From assembly GCF_001293525.1 (NCBI RefSeq), contig NZ_BBYR01000039.1:62001-126000 (forward strand): a stretch of 64,000 nt of DNA, in the 5' to 3' direction. Both the position numbers and the translations under genes were made by a program. The stretch comes from Pseudideonella sakaiensis. GTDB taxonomy: Bacteria; Pseudomonadota; Gammaproteobacteria; Burkholderiales; Burkholderiaceae_C. Positions 7,735-17,684 of this stretch are shown piece by piece. Each line of letters opens with the position of its first letter. The stretch's first letter is position 1. The notes under the pieces are model-generated. The model saw only the letters and a program-made list of their open reading frames with translations, had not been told where the DNA came from and did not search any database.

Positions 7735-9620
7735 ATGAGCGGCGGCGTGCGGCGCGCGCTGGCGGCGCTGCGCGCGGCCGCCGCGGCCGGGCTGGCCGTG
7801 GCCGGCCTCGCGGTCACGGCACCGGCGGCCGCGCAGGACGACGCGCCGGGCCGCCCGGCGACCGCTGGACCGTCGAGCATGCGCAGGCGGAGCTGCGGCC
7901 CGACGGCGGGCCGCCGACGCGCGACGCGGCCTGGCCGCTGGCCCGGCGCTGGGACCGCCAGTACCCCGGCCGCGGGGGCACCGCGCGCTTCGAGGTGGAC
8001 CTCGACGCCCCCGCCGACCGGCGGCCGGCGGCGCTGCTCTTCTACCGGATCGGCAACCAGGCGGTCGTGCGCCTGAACGGCCAGCTGCTGCAGCAATGGG
8101 GCGAGCCGGGCCGGCCCGAGGTCGACGTCGCGAAACAGGCGCGCTGGATCGAGCTGCCGGCCGACCGGCTGCGCCCGGGCCCGAACCGGCTGGTCATCGA
8201 GCTGGGCATCCAGGCGCAGCGCTGGGGCGGGCTCGCGTCCTTCGACTACGGGCCCCGCGAGCTGCTGGCCGAGCGCCTGGCCGCGAACCGCTTCTGGCGC
8301 GGCCAGATCACCCAGGTGTTCGCGATCGGCCTCGGGCTGATGGGCGCACTGGCGGCCGCGCTGTGGTGGCGCCAGCGCGACCCGCTGTTCGGCTGCTTCG
8401 CGCTGGGCGCCGGGCTGGGCATCGTGCGCCATGCCGACCGCCTGATCGAGACCGCGCCGCTGCCCTGGCCGCTGTGGGGCGGCGTGGTCGCGGCCAGCTA
8501 TGCCGCGCACCTGGCGCTGATGGCCCGCTTCGCGGTGATGACCGTCGGGCCGCGCCCGCGGCGGCTGCTGGCCGGCCTGGACCTGCTGCTCGGCGCCACC
8601 GTGCTGGCCGCGCTGGGCGCCTTCCTCGGCGCCCACCCGCAGGCCTGGACCCTGGCGCTGCAGCTGCTGGTGCCCGGCGCGCTGGCCGCGCTCGGCTGGG
8701 TGGGCTGGCAGGCCTGGCGCGGCGAACGGCTCGGCCGCATGCTGCTGGCGATCGGCGCGGTGGCGGTGCTGGCCGGCGTGCACGACCTGACCCAGGTGCG
8801 CCTGGGCCTCGGCCCGGTGGACAGCGTGTCGTGGACGCCGCACGCGATGTTCCTGTTCGTGCTGGTGATGGCCGGCATCGTGGTCGAGCGCTACACCGGC
8901 GCGCTGCGGCGCGAGCGCGCCCACGCGGACGAGCTGGCGCGCCAGCTGGAGGCCCGCGAGCGCGCGCTGCGCGGCGCCTACGACGAACTCGCCGCCCAGC
9001 AGATGCAGCGGGCGGTGGTCGAGGAACGCCAGCGCCTGATGCGCGACATCCACGACGGCGTGGGGGCCCACCTGGTCGGCCTGGTCAGCCTGGCCGACCG
9101 CGCCGGCGACGGCCAGGCCGAGATCGCGCGCCAGGCCCGGCTGGCGCTGGACGAGCTGCACATGGCGGTGGACGCGATGCGCCCGGTCGAGGGCGACCTC
9201 GCGGTGGTGCTGGGCAACCTGCGCTACCGGCTCGACTCGCGGCTGCGCGCCGCCGGGCTGGAGGTGGTCTGGGACGTGGAGCCGCTGCCGCCGCTGCCGC
9301 GCCTCGGCCCGGCCGCGGTCACGCAGCTGCAGCGCATCGTGCTGGAGGCCATCACCAACGTGGTGCGCCATGCCGGCGCGCGGCGCCTGCAGCTGTCCGC
9401 GCGTGCGGCCGCGCAGGGCGGGCGGCTGCGCATCACGGTGAGCGTGGCCGACGACGGCCGCGGCCTCGACGCCGCGGCGCCGGCCGGCAGCGGGCACGGC
9501 CTGGCCAACATGCACGCGCGGGCCGCCGCGATCGGCGCGGTGCTGAGCATCGGCCCCGCCCATCCCGCCGGCACGCTGGTGCGGCTGGACTGGGAGACGG
9601 ACGCGGCGCCGTCCGGCTGA
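7735..9620 (+). CDS. Sensor histidine kinase (HisKA_3 type), apparent -1 frameshift near N-terminus
   Basis: Membrane sensor kinase. From about 7860 the frame gives a periplasmic 7TMR-DISM-like beta-rich domain, about seven hydrophobic helices (8300-8890), a coiled coil, the phospho-acceptor region RLMRDIHDGVGAHL (His codon 9051) and an ATPase domain with ITNVVRHAG, VADDGRG and GHGLANMHARA. In that frame the upstream part is only Arg/Gly-rich sequence with a GTG start at 7677. The frame one base over, however, begins with ATG 7735 and encodes a clean signal peptide ending AAAQDDAPG. Joining the two needs a one-base shift between about 7840 and 7865, inside a GC-rich run. It may be a sequencing error, a true mutation or programmed slippage. 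It pairs with the response regulator upstream. Confidence 0.8.
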
Positions 9621-9740
9621 CGCGGCCGGCGCGCGGGGCCCGGCGCGCACCGGCCTGGGGCCTTTGCGCGCCGGCCGCGGGCCGCCTTGTATGCTTCGGG
9701 GTTGTCCTGAAATCCCGCCTGCCCGGCCCCGCCCCGCCCG

Positions 9741-10478
9741 ATGTCCTCCGCCGCCGCCCCGATCGCGACCGCGCCGCTGCTGGCCGCCGAAGGGCTCGGG
9801 TGCCGGCGCGGCGAGCGCTGGCTGTTCCAGCGGCTGGACCTGGCGCTGCGCCCCGGCGAGGTGGTGTGGCTGCGCGGCGCCAACGGCCGCGGCAAGACCA
9901 GCCTGCTGCGCCTGCTGGCCGGCCTGTCGGTGCCGGCGGCCGGCCGGGTGCTGCACTTCGGCGAGCCCGGGCGGCCCGCCGCCGCGGCCGCGGCCCGCCA
10001 GCTCTACCTGGCGCATGCCAACGCGCTGAAGGACGACCTCGGCGCCGGCGAGGCCCTGGCCTTCCTGGCGACGATCCACGGCCGCCCGGCCACCGCCGCG
10101 GCGCTCGAGGCCGCGCTGCGCGCGGTCGGCATGGCCTCGCGGCGCACGGCACCGGTGCGCAGCCTCTCGCAGGGGCAGCGGCGGCGCGTCGCGCTGGCGC
10201 GGCTCGCGCTGGACCTGGCGCACCCGGGCGACGCGACCGTCTGGCTGCTCGACGAGCCCTACGACGCGCTCGACGCCGAGGGCTGCGCACGGCTCGACGG
10301 GCTGCTGCAGGCCCAGGCCGCGCGCGGCGGCGCGGTGCTGCTGACCAGCCACCTGCCGCTCGCGCTGCGCGAGCCGCTGCCGCGCGAGCTCTCGCTCGAC
10401 GCGCTGGCGCCGGCGGCCGCGCCGCGGCGCACCGCCGAAGCCGCGGCCGCGGCGCCGGTGGACGGGGTGCCGGCATGA
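9741..10478 (+). CDS. ccmA: Cytochrome c biogenesis ATP-binding protein CcmA
   Basis: ATPase of the CcmABCD complex that drives release of heme-loaded CcmE in System I cytochrome c maturation. The 245-aa protein shows Walker A GANGRGKTS, the ABC signature LSQGQRRRVALARL, Walker B VWLLDEP and the switch His in LLTSHLPL. Its C-terminal 30 residues are Ala-rich and extend beyond the usual CcmA. It is first of nine ccm genes. The ATG of ccmB overlaps its stop (ATGA, 10475-10478). The 120 bp upstream is GC-rich apart from a TATGCT patch at 9690-9695 that might be a -10 element, but no well-spaced -35 is seen. Confidence 0.95.
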   Translation: MSSAAAPIATAPLLAAEGLGCRRGERWLFQRLDLALRPGEVVWLRGANGRGKTSLLRLLAGLSVPAAGRVLHFGEPGRPAAAAAARQLYLAHANALKDDLGAGEALAFLATIHGRPATAAALEAALRAVGMASRRTAPVRSLSQGQRRRVALARLALDLAHPGDATVWLLDEPYDALDAEGCARLDGLLQAQAARGGAVLLTSHLPLALREPLPRELSLDALAPAAAPRRTAEAAAAAPVDGVPA

Positions 10479-11158
10479 GGTCCGCCGCGGCCCCCGCGCT
10501 GTTCGTGCCGGTCGTGCTGCGCGACCTGCGGCTTGCGGCGCGCCGGCGCAGCGAGGTGCTGCTGCCGCTGGCCTTCTTCGCCGTCGCGGTGACGCTGTTC
10601 CCGCTCGGCGTCGGGCCGGAGCCGCAGACGCTGCGCCAGATCGCGCCGGGCGTGGTCTGGGTCTGCGCGCTGCTCGCGGCGATGCTGTCGGTGACCCAGC
10701 TCTACGCCGGCGACCACGCCGACGGTTCGCTCGAGCAGATGCTGCTGAGCGGCGCCTCCCCGCTGGCGCTGGCCGCCGCCAAGGCGCTCGCGCACTGGCT
10801 GCTGACCGGCGCGCCGCTGGTGCTGGTGTCGCCGGTGTTCGGGCTCGCCTTCGGGCTGGACGCGCGCGCGATCGGCGCGCTGGCGGCCGCGCTGGCGCTG
10901 GGCACGCCCATCCTCAGCCTGCTCGGCGGGCTGGGCGCGGCGCTCACGCTGGGGCTGCGCGGCGGCGCGGTGCTGCTGATCCTGCTGGTGGTGCCGCTGT
11001 GCATCCCGGCGCTGATCTTCGGCACCGGCGCCGTCGGCGCGGTCGAAGCCGGGCTGTCGGCCGAGGCGCACTACTCGCTGCTGGCCGCGCTGCTGATCTT
11101 CACCACGCTGTTCGGGCCCTGGGGCACGGCGGCGGCACTGAGCATCGCGGTCGAATGA
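10475..11158 (+). CDS. ccmB: Heme exporter protein CcmB
   Basis: Inner-membrane subunit of the CcmABCD complex, 227 aa with six hydrophobic segments. The N-terminal VVLRDLRLAARRRSEVLLPL, the VTQLYAGDHADGSLEQMLL loop and the late LLIFTTLFGPWGTAAALS are family-typical. The start overlaps ccmA by four bases and the stop overlaps ccmC by four bases (ATGA at both), so translation is coupled. Confidence 0.95.
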   Translation: MRSAAAPALFVPVVLRDLRLAARRRSEVLLPLAFFAVAVTLFPLGVGPEPQTLRQIAPGVVWVCALLAAMLSVTQLYAGDHADGSLEQMLLSGASPLALAAAKALAHWLLTGAPLVLVSPVFGLAFGLDARAIGALAAALALGTPILSLLGGLGAALTLGLRGGAVLLILLVVPLCIPALIFGTGAVGAVEAGLSAEAHYSLLAALLIFTTLFGPWGTAAALSIAVE

Positions 11159-11910
11159 CCGCCTCCGCCACGATGGGACCACGCCTGCGCCTGTTCACCT
11201 TCGCCGCGCCCTCGCGCTTCTACGCGCTGTCCGGCGCGCTGCTGCCCTGGCTGTGGGCCGTCGCGGCCGGCCTGACGCTGGCCGGCCTCTACATCGGCTT
11301 CTTCGTCGCGCCGACCGACGCCACCCAGGGCGAGTCCTACCGCATCATCTTCATCCACGTGCCGGCGGCCTGGATGTCGATGCTGCTCTACCTCGTGATG
11401 GCCTTCTGGGCGGCGATCGGCTGGGCCTTCCACGCCCGGCTGGCCTCGATGGTGGCGCGCTCGATCGCGCCGACCGGGGCGCTGATGACGGCGCTGGCGC
11501 TGTGGACCGGCGCGCTGTGGGGCAAGCCGACCTGGGGCACCTGGTGGGTCTGGGACGCGCGCCTCACCTCGGAGCTGATCCTGCTCTTCCTCTACCTCGG
11601 CTACATCGCGCTGGTGAATGCGATCGACGACGAGCGCCGCGCCGACCAGGCCGGCGCGCTGCTGGCGGTGATCGGCAGCATCAACGTGCCGATCATCTAT
11701 TTCTCGGTGAAGTGGTGGAACACGCTGCACCAGGGCGCCAGCGTGAGCATGACCGCCGCGCCGAAGATGGCCACCACCATGCTGACCGCGATGCTGCTGA
11801 TGACCTTCGCGTTCTGGGCCTATGCCTTCGCCGTCGTGTTCACCCGCACGCGGGCGCGCATCATGGAGCGCGAGGCGCACGCCCGCTGGGTGCAGGAGGA
11901 CGCCGCATGA
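11155..11910 (+). CDS. ccmC: Heme lyase/exporter subunit CcmC
   Basis: Six-helix heme-handling protein of 251 aa that delivers heme to CcmE. The tryptophan-rich signature WGTWWVWDARLTSELIL is present. The two conserved histidines lie in IIFIHVPAAW and in the WWNTLHQGASV loop. ATG 11155 overlaps the ccmB stop; an in-frame ATG at 11173 is a possible alternative start. The stop overlaps the ccmD start. Confidence 0.96.
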   Translation: MTASATMGPRLRLFTFAAPSRFYALSGALLPWLWAVAAGLTLAGLYIGFFVAPTDATQGESYRIIFIHVPAAWMSMLLYLVMAFWAAIGWAFHARLASMVARSIAPTGALMTALALWTGALWGKPTWGTWWVWDARLTSELILLFLYLGYIALVNAIDDERRADQAGALLAVIGSINVPIIYFSVKWWNTLHQGASVSMTAAPKMATTMLTAMLLMTFAFWAYAFAVVFTRTRARIMEREAHARWVQEDAA

Positions 11911-12089
11911 ACTGGGGCAGTGCCTCCGACTTCTTCGCGATGGGCGGCCACGGGCTCTTCGTCTGGGGCTCGTACGCCGTCACCGCGCTGTGCCTGCTGA
12001 TCGAACCGGTGCTCGCCGTCCGACGCCATGCGCGGGCGCGCCGCGCCGCCACCGGGGCCGATGGCCCGCCGATTCCGGGAGACGACTGA
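11907..12089 (+). CDS. ccmD: Heme exporter small subunit CcmD
   Basis: Small single-span protein of 60 aa that stabilises the CcmC-CcmE-heme complex. It begins [20 protein letters not shown], with the FFAMGGHG motif typical of CcmD. One hydrophobic segment ([17 protein letters not shown]) is followed by a basic cytoplasmic tail. It overlaps ccmC by ATGA (11907-11910), and its stop lies one base before the ccmE start. Confidence 0.92.
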   Translation: MNWGSASDFFAMGGHGLFVWGSYAVTALCLLIEPVLAVRRHARARRAATGADGPPIPGDD

Positions 12090-12090
12090 C

Positions 12091-12567
12091 ATGAAACCCC
12101 GCCACAAGCGCCTGGCCCTCGCCAGCGGCGTGCTGGTCGCCGTCGGTGCCATCGCCGCGCTGGTGCTGAACGCCTTCGAGAGCAACCTCGTGTTCTTCTA
12201 CTCGCCGTCGCAGGTGGCGGCGCACGAGGCGCCCGCCAACCGCACCTTCCGCCTCGGCGGCATGGTGGAGACCGGCAGCGTGCAGCGCGACGGGCTGCAG
12301 GTCAGCTTCGTCGTCACCGACACCGCGCGGACCATCCCGGTGCGCTACGAGGGCATCCTCCCCGACCTGTTCAAGGAGGGCAAGGGCGTGGTCGCCCAGG
12401 GCCAGCTGCGCGACGGCGTGTTCGTCGCGCGCGAGGTGCTGGCCAAGCACGACGAGAACTACATGCCCCCCGAGGCGGCCGAGGCGCTGAAGAAGGCCCA
12501 GCAGGGCCAGGCCGGCGGCGCCACGGTGCTCGAGTCGAACGGGCAGCACGCCCGCCCGCAGCCATGA
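12091..12567 (+). CDS. ccmE: Cytochrome c-type biogenesis heme chaperone CcmE
   Basis: Periplasmic heme chaperone of 158 aa anchored by one N-terminal helix ([19 protein letters not shown]). Heme binds covalently to the His in [13 protein letters not shown], residue 120, which is present and in its usual context with the following Tyr. An OB-fold stretch with FRLGGMV and [18 protein letters not shown] is visible. It starts right after ccmD and overlaps ccmF (ATGA, 12564-12567). Confidence 0.97.
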   Translation: MKPRHKRLALASGVLVAVGAIAALVLNAFESNLVFFYSPSQVAAHEAPANRTFRLGGMVETGSVQRDGLQVSFVVTDTARTIPVRYEGILPDLFKEGKGVVAQGQLRDGVFVAREVLAKHDENYMPPEAAEALKKAQQGQAGGATVLESNGQHARPQP

Positions 12568-14543
12568 TCCCCGAGCTCGGTCATTTCGCGCTCTGGCTGG
12601 CGCTGGGCGTGAGCCTGGTGCTGGGCGTGGTGCCGCTGGTCGGCGCGCAGCGGCGCCGGGCCGACTGGATGGCGGTGGCGCGGCCGGCGGCGGCGGCGCA
12701 GTTCGCGCTGGTCGCCTTCGCCTTCGGCTGCCTGGTCACCGCCTTCGTGCGGCACGACTTCTCGGTGCTGAACGTGGCGTCGAACTCGAACAGCGCGCTG
12801 CCGCTGCACTTCCGCATCGCGGCCAGCTGGGGCAGCCACGAGGGTTCGATGCTGCTGTGGCTGCTGATGCAGACCGGCTGGGCCTTCGCGGTGGCGCGCT
12901 TCAGCCGTCACCTGCCGCTGCCGGTGGTGGCGCGCACGCTCGCGGTGATGGGGCTGATGACGCTCGGCTTCGTGCTGTTCGTGCTGCTGACCTCCAACCC
13001 CTTCGACCGCCTGTTCCCGGCGGCGCCCGACGGCCGCGACCTGAACCCGCTGCTGCAGGACCCGGGCATGATCTTCCACCCGCCGATGCTCTACATGGGC
13101 TACGTCGGCTTCTCGGTGGCCTTCGCGTTCGCGGTCGCGGCGCTGATCGGCGGCACGCTCGACGCGCAGTGGGCGCGCTGGACCCGCCCGTGGACCACGG
13201 TGGCCTGGCTGTTCCTCACGCTCGGCATCGCGCTCGGCAGCTGGTGGGCCTACTACGAGCTGGGCTGGGGCGGCTGGTGGTTCTGGGACCCGGTCGAGAA
13301 CGCCTCCTTCATGCCCTGGCTGGTCGGCACGGCATTGATCCACTCGCTGGCGGTCACCGAGAAGCGCGGCAGCTTCAAGTCCTGGACGGTGCTGCTGGCC
13401 ATCCTCGCCTTCACGCTGTCGCTGCTCGGGACCTTCCTGGTGCGCTCCGGCGTGCTGTCCTCGGTGCACGCCTTCGCGACCGACCCGGCGCGCGGCAGCT
13501 TCATCCTCGGCTTCCTCGCGCTGACGATCGGCGCCTCGCTCGGCCTGTACGCGTGGCGCGCGCCGACGGTCGGCCTGGGCGCGCGCTTCGCGCTGCTGTC
13601 GCGCGAGACGCTGCTGCTGGCGAACAACGTGCTGCTGGTGGTAGCCACCGGCGCCGTGCTGCTCGGCACGCTCTACCCGCTGGTGCTCGACGCGATGGGG
13701 CTGGGCAAGATCTCCGTCGGCCCGCCCTACTTCGACACGGTGTTCGTGCCGCTGATGGCGCCGCTGATCTTCCTGATGGGCGTGGGGCCGCTGACGCGCT
13801 GGAAACAGGCCGAGCTGCCCGACCTCTGGCGCCGCCTGCGCTGGGCGGCGGCCGTGGCCGTGCTGGCCGCGATCGGCGCCGCCTGGGCCGCCGGCCACCT
13901 GACGCCGATGAGCGTGCTGGGCCTGGTGCTCGCCTTCTGGATCGTCGCGAGCACCGTGCTCGACCTGTGGGAGCGCGTGCGGCCGGCCGGCGGCGTGCGC
14001 ACCCGCGTGCTCGAGCGCCTGCGGCTGCTGCCGCGCGCGATGGTCGGCATGATGCTGGCCCACGTCGGCGTGGCGGTGTTCATCATCGGCGTGACGGGCG
14101 TGAAGAGCCTGGAGGTCGAGCGCGACGTCAAGATGGGCATCGGCGACACCACCACGGTGCGCGGCTACACCTTCACGCTGAAGGGCATCGGCGAGCGCGA
14201 GGGCCCGAACTTCCGCGCCGTGCGCGGCCACGTGGAGGTGGCGCGCGACGGCCGAAAGGTGTCCGACCTCTACCCCGAGAAGCGCATCTACCGCGTGCAG
14301 CAGATGCCGATGACCGAGGCAGCCATCGAGACCCATTTCACGCACGACCTCTACGTCTCGCTCGGCGAGCCGATCGCCGGCAGCGGCGCCTGGATCGTGC
14401 GGGTCTACGTCAAGCCCTTCGTCGACTGGATCTGGGGCGGCTGCGTGATCATGGCGCTGGGCGGCCTGCTCGCCGTCAGCGACCGGCGCTACCGCGTCGC
14501 CGCCCGCCGCCCGGCCGAGGCGGCGCTGGCCGCGCGTGCCTGA
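12564..14543 (+). CDS. ccmF: Cytochrome c heme lyase subunit CcmF
   Basis: Large polytopic membrane protein of 659 aa that, with CcmH/CcmI, attaches heme to apocytochrome c. The WWD signature [19 protein letters not shown] is intact. Conserved histidine contexts include [25 protein letters not shown] and [13 protein letters not shown] periplasmic soluble region lies at about residues 510-620 before the last helix. Normal length for the family. It is followed 21 bp later by ccmG. Confidence 0.97.
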   Translation: MIPELGHFALWLALGVSLVLGVVPLVGAQRRRADWMAVARPAAAAQFALVAFAFGCLVTAFVRHDFSVLNVASNSNSALPLHFRIAASWGSHEGSMLLWLLMQTGWAFAVARFSRHLPLPVVARTLAVMGLMTLGFVLFVLLTSNPFDRLFPAAPDGRDLNPLLQDPGMIFHPPMLYMGYVGFSVAFAFAVAALIGGTLDAQWARWTRPWTTVAWLFLTLGIALGSWWAYYELGWGGWWFWDPVENASFMPWLVGTALIHSLAVTEKRGSFKSWTVLLAILAFTLSLLGTFLVRSGVLSSVHAFATDPARGSFILGFLALTIGASLGLYAWRAPTVGLGARFALLSRETLLLANNVLLVVATGAVLLGTLYPLVLDAMGLGKISVGPPYFDTVFVPLMAPLIFLMGVGPLTRWKQAELPDLWRRLRWAAAVAVLAAIGAAWAAGHLTPMSVLGLVLAFWIVASTVLDLWERVRPAGGVRTRVLERLRLLPRAMVGMMLAHVGVAVFIIGVTGVKSLEVERDVKMGIGDTTTVRGYTFTLKGIGEREGPNFRAVRGHVEVARDGRKVSDLYPEKRIYRVQQMPMTEAAIETHFTHDLYVSLGEPIAGSGAWIVRVYVKPFVDWIWGGCVIMALGGLLAVSDRRYRVAARRPAEAALAARA

Positions 14544-14564
14544 GCGCGACCCTCGACCCGAACG

Positions 14565-15104
14565 ATGAAGATCCTGCGCTTCCTGGTGCCGCTCGGCGTG
14601 TTCGCCGTGCTGCTGGTGTTCCTGTGGATCGGGCTCGGCCTGAACCCGCGCGAGGTGCCCTCGCCGCTGATCGGCAAGCCCGCGCCGGACTTCGCGCTGA
14701 CGCGCCTGGACGATGCGGCCCGCACCGTGAAGCGCGAGGACCTGCGCGGCCAGGTCTGGATGCTCAACGTCTGGGCCTCCTGGTGCGCGCCCTGCCGCGA
14801 GGAGCACCCGCTGGTGATCGACATCGCGCGCCGCAAGCTGCTGCCGGTCTACGGCCTGAACTACAAAGACAGCCGCCCGGCCGCGACCGACTGGCTGGCC
14901 CGCCTGGGCAATCCCTACGAGGCCACGCTGGTGGATGCCGACGGCCGCGTCGGCATCGACTACGGCGTCTACGGCGTGCCCGAGACCTTCATCATCGACC
15001 GCGCAGGCGTCATCCGCATGAAGCACATCGGCGTGCTGACCCCGCAGGTGGTGCGCGAGCGCATCGAGCCGCTGGTGCGCGAGCTGCAGGCGGCGGCGCC
15101 GTGA
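14565..15104 (+). CDS. ccmG: Thiol:disulfide interchange protein CcmG/DsbE
   Basis: Membrane-anchored periplasmic thioredoxin-like reductant of apocytochrome c cysteines, 179 aa. An N-terminal anchor helix (FLVPLGVFAVLLVFLWIG) is followed by a thioredoxin fold with WASWCAPC (Cys74 and Cys77) and the cis-Pro region YGVPETFIID. It sits between ccmF and ccmH, as usual in ccm operons. Confidence 0.96.
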   Translation: MKILRFLVPLGVFAVLLVFLWIGLGLNPREVPSPLIGKPAPDFALTRLDDAARTVKREDLRGQVWMLNVWASWCAPCREEHPLVIDIARRKLLPVYGLNYKDSRPAATDWLARLGNPYEATLVDADGRVGIDYGVYGVPETFIIDRAGVIRMKHIGVLTPQVVRERIEPLVRELQAAAP

Positions 15105-15139
15105 GCGGACAGCGCAGTGCGACGCACGGAGGATTCCCG

Positions 15140-15640
15140 ATGAGCCGCGACCTGCGGTCCCGCGCCGGCGCCTGGCGCGCCACTGCCGCCGGCCTGGCGC
15201 TGGCCGCCGCGCTGGGCGGCGCGCTCGCCCGCGAGGCCCCGCCGGTGGCCGACGACCCGGTGCTCGAGGCGAAGGTGCTGCGCATCGCGGCCGAGCTGCG
15301 CTGCCTGGTCTGCCAGAACCAGACCATCGCCGACTCGCACGCCGACCTGGCCGTCGACCTGCGCCGCCAGGTGCGCGAGATGCTGCAGCGCGGCGCCGGC
15401 GAGCGCGAGGTGCTGGACTACATGACGGCGCGCTACGGCGACTTCGTGCTCTACCGCCCGCCGCTGAAGCCCACCACCTGGGTGCTGTGGTTCGCACCCG
15501 GCGTGCTGCTGGTGGGCGGTGCCGCCGTGCTCTGGACGGTGCTGCGGCGGCGCAGCCGCCTGGCCGCCGACCGCTTCGAACCCGACCTCGACGAGGAGCC
15601 GCCTGCCGACGGCCCCGCGTCGCCTCCCCCGCCGCGATGA
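15140..15640 (+). CDS. ccmH: Cytochrome c-type biogenesis protein CcmH (N-terminal type)
   Basis: Periplasmic thiol-redox component, 166 aa. It has a signal sequence, then the LRCLVCQNQTIADSHADLA motif with redox cysteines 55 and 58, and one C-terminal membrane helix (WVLWFAPGVLLVGGAAVLW). ATG 15140 is preferred because GGAGG lies 7 bp upstream; a GTG at 15101 overlapping the ccmG stop would add 13 residues. The stop overlaps the ccmI ATG. Confidence 0.94.
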   Translation: MSRDLRSRAGAWRATAAGLALAAALGGALAREAPPVADDPVLEAKVLRIAAELRCLVCQNQTIADSHADLAVDLRRQVREMLQRGAGEREVLDYMTARYGDFVLYRPPLKPTTWVLWFAPGVLLVGGAAVLWTVLRRRSRLAADRFEPDLDEEPPADGPASPPPPR

Positions 15641-16845
15641 ATCCCGACCTGACCCGGCTGCGCCAGCAGCTGCGCCAACTGCAGGCGCTGCACGACGATG
15701 GCACGCTGAGCGCCGAGGCCTGGGCCCAGGCCCGTGCCCCGCTGGAGGCCCGGCTGGCCGACCTGGAGACCGGCGGCGACGCCGGCGACGGCGCGGCGCG
15801 TGCCCGGCCGGGCCGCGGCCTGAGCGTCTCGCTGGTGCTCGGCGTGGTCGCCCTCGCCGTGGCCGGCTATGCCTGGCGCGGCTCGCCGCGCGAGAGCTGG
15901 CTCGGCAGCGACGCCGCGCTGGCCAGCGCCGAGGCCGCCGCATCGGCCGCCGGCGCCGACGCGGCGCCGACGGCCGAGCAGATGGACCGCCTGGTCGAGC
16001 AGCTCGCCGAGCGGATGAAGGAGAAGCCCGAGGACCCGGTCGGCTGGGCCATGCTCGGCCGCGCCTACTCGGCGATGGGCCGGCCGGCCGACGCCGTGCC
16101 CGCGTTCAAGCAGGCGCTGGAGCGCGGCGGCGAGAGCGCCGGCCTGCTGGCCGACTACGCCGATGCGCTCGCCACCATCAGCGACGGCAAGCTCGACGGC
16201 GAGCCGACCCGGCTCGTGCAGCGCGCGCTGGCGCTCGATCCGAACCACCTGAAGGCGCTCGCGCTGGCCGGCAGCATCGCCTTCGACACGCGCGACTTCC
16301 GCACCGCGGTGAACCACTGGGAGCGCGTGGCCCAGGCCCTGCCGGCGGACAGCCCCTTCCTCGGCCAGGTGCGCGCCAGCATCGCGCAGGCGCGCGAACT
16401 CGGCGGGCTCGGCCCGGCGCCCGCCGCCCCGGCCTCGGCGCCGGTGCTGGCGAGCGCCGCGCCCGCGCCGGCCGCGTCCGGCCCGGGTGCCGCCAGCGCG
16501 GCGACGGCCCTCACCGGGCGCATCACGCTGGCACCCGCCCTCGCGGCCCGCATCCAGCCCACCGACACCGTCTTCATCGTCGCCCGCGCCGCCGAGGGCC
16601 CGCGCATGCCGCTGGCCGTGCTGCGCCGCCAGGCCCGCGACCTGCCCTTCGACTACCGCCTCGACGACAGCCTGGCGATGAGCCCGGAGTTCCGGCTGTC
16701 CGGCCAGACCCGCGTGGTGGTCGTCGCCCGCATCAGCCGCAGCGGCAACGCGCTGCCGCAGCCCGGCGACCTGAGCGGGCAGTCGACGCCCGTGGCGCCC
16801 GGCGCGAGCGGCGTGGCCGTGGAGATCGGCAGCGTGGTGGAGTGA
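15637..16845 (+). CDS. ccmI: Cytochrome c biogenesis apocytochrome chaperone CcmI/CycH
   Basis: TPR protein of 402 aa corresponding to the C-terminal part of E. coli CcmH. Residues 1-45 form a short coiled coil that is followed by a membrane helix ([19 protein letters not shown]). Several TPR units occur at about 110-260 (GWAMLGRAYSAMGRPADAVPAF and similar). An Ala/Pro linker leads to a C-terminal beta domain (LTGRITLAPALA onward). The start overlaps the ccmH stop. It is the last gene of the ccm operon, and a GC-rich hairpin follows. Confidence 0.92.
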   Translation: MNPDLTRLRQQLRQLQALHDDGTLSAEAWAQARAPLEARLADLETGGDAGDGAARARPGRGLSVSLVLGVVALAVAGYAWRGSPRESWLGSDAALASAEAAASAAGADAAPTAEQMDRLVEQLAERMKEKPEDPVGWAMLGRAYSAMGRPADAVPAFKQALERGGESAGLLADYADALATISDGKLDGEPTRLVQRALALDPNHLKALALAGSIAFDTRDFRTAVNHWERVAQALPADSPFLGQVRASIAQARELGGLGPAPAAPASAPVLASAAPAPAASGPGAASAATALTGRITLAPALAARIQPTDTVFIVARAAEGPRMPLAVLRRQARDLPFDYRLDDSLAMSPEFRLSGQTRVVVVARISRSGNALPQPGDLSGQSTPVAPGASGVAVEIGSVVE

Positions 16846-16846
16846 G

Positions 16847-16865
16847 GCGCCGGGGCGCCCGGCGC
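16847..16865. terminator. GC-rich hairpin between convergent ccmI and cbbY (possible terminator)
   Basis: A perfect 8-bp stem, GCGCCGGG/CCCGGCGC, with a 3-nt loop starts one base after the ccmI stop. No U-tract follows on either strand, so Rho-independent function is uncertain. The position between convergent operons is suggestive. Confidence 0.3.
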
Positions 16866-16895
16866 TTGCGGGGCCGGCGCGCGCCGCGGACAGCG

Positions 16896-17654
16896 TCAGG
16901 GCCGGGGCCGTGCGGCATGCCAGCGCCGCAGCTGCGCCAGCCCGATGCGGCCGGCGCCGGGCGGCCGGCCCGGGCCGCGCCAGCCGGCGCCCGCGCCCAG
17001 CCCCGGCCCCACCGCGAGCGCGCCGTCGACCGGGCCGTCGGCGAAGTAGACGCTGCGCGTGACGGCCACCGGCACGCCGGCGGCGACGGCGGCCCGGATG
17101 CCGGGCCAGGCATCCTCCAGCGCCAGGGCCTCGGCCGGCGCGCAGCCGAGGCCAGCCAGGGCCTGCAGGTAGGCCTGCGGGTCGGGCTTCTTGCGCGGGG
17201 CGTCCTCGGCGCAGACGACGGCGGCGAAGCCGGCGGCCCAGCCGGGGCCGAGGTGGGCCCCCAGCAGGGCCTCGACGTTGCTGCGGCTGGTGGTGGTGGC
17301 GATCGCCATCGGCAGGCCCGCGCGACGGGCCTCGTCGAGCAGCTCGGCGACACCGGGGCGCAGCGGGATGCCGCCGGCCGCGACGATCGCGGCATAGCGC
17401 TCGTTCTTCAGCGCATGCAGGCGCGCGGCGAGCGCCCGGCGCGCATCCGGATCGGCCGGCGCGTCGGGCCGGGTCGCCATGTCGTGCAGCAGGCGCTCGC
17501 GGCCGCCGGTGACGGCGAGCAGCTCGCCGTAGCGGCGCTCGTCCCAGCGCCAGGGCAGGCCCAGGGCCTGGAAGGCCTCGTTGAAGGCGAGGCGGTGGCC
17601 GTCGCGCTCGGTCTCCGCGAGGGTGCCGTCGACGTCCCAGATCAGGGCCTGCAT
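16896..17654 (-). CDS. cbbY: HAD phosphatase CbbY
   Basis: HAD-family sugar-phosphate phosphatase of 252 aa. In known systems CbbY removes xylulose-1,5-bisphosphate, a RuBisCO inhibitor. Motif I is LIWDVDGTLAETERDGHRLAFN. Motif II Thr lies in MAIATTTSRSN, and motifs III and IV lie in PRKKPDPQAYLQAL and ALALEDAWPGIRAA. It is last in the cbb operon, 30 bp after cbbA, and its C-terminus beyond residue 215 is Gly/Arg-rich. Confidence 0.94.
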   Translation of the reverse strand: MQALIWDVDGTLAETERDGHRLAFNEAFQALGLPWRWDERRYGELLAVTGGRERLLHDMATRPDAPADPDARRALAARLHALKNERYAAIVAAGGIPLRPGVAELLDEARRAGLPMAIATTTSRSNVEALLGAHLGPGWAAGFAAVVCAEDAPRKKPDPQAYLQALAGLGCAPAEALALEDAWPGIRAAVAAGVPVAVTRSVYFADGPVDGALAVGPGLGAGAGWRGPGRPPGAGRIGLAQLRRWHAARPRP

Positions 17655-17684
17655 GCCGGCCTCCGGTGATCCTGTGCCTGCGCC

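Noticed and set aside
4698-10352. Minus-strand open frame of 1884 codons
   Set aside because: It runs antisense across the phosphatase fusion, both two-component genes and ccmA, all with clear family motifs. Composition is Arg/Gln/Ala/His-rich without any domain, as expected for an antisense frame of GC-rich genes.
8096-10474. Plus-strand frame upstream of and in frame with ccmB
   Set aside because: It is a shadow frame of the kinase and ccmA; only its last 227 codons (ccmB) show family conservation, with a proper ATG at 10475.
12459-15704. Minus-strand open frame of 1081 codons
   Set aside because: It is antisense to ccmF, ccmG and ccmH, and its composition is that of a shadow.
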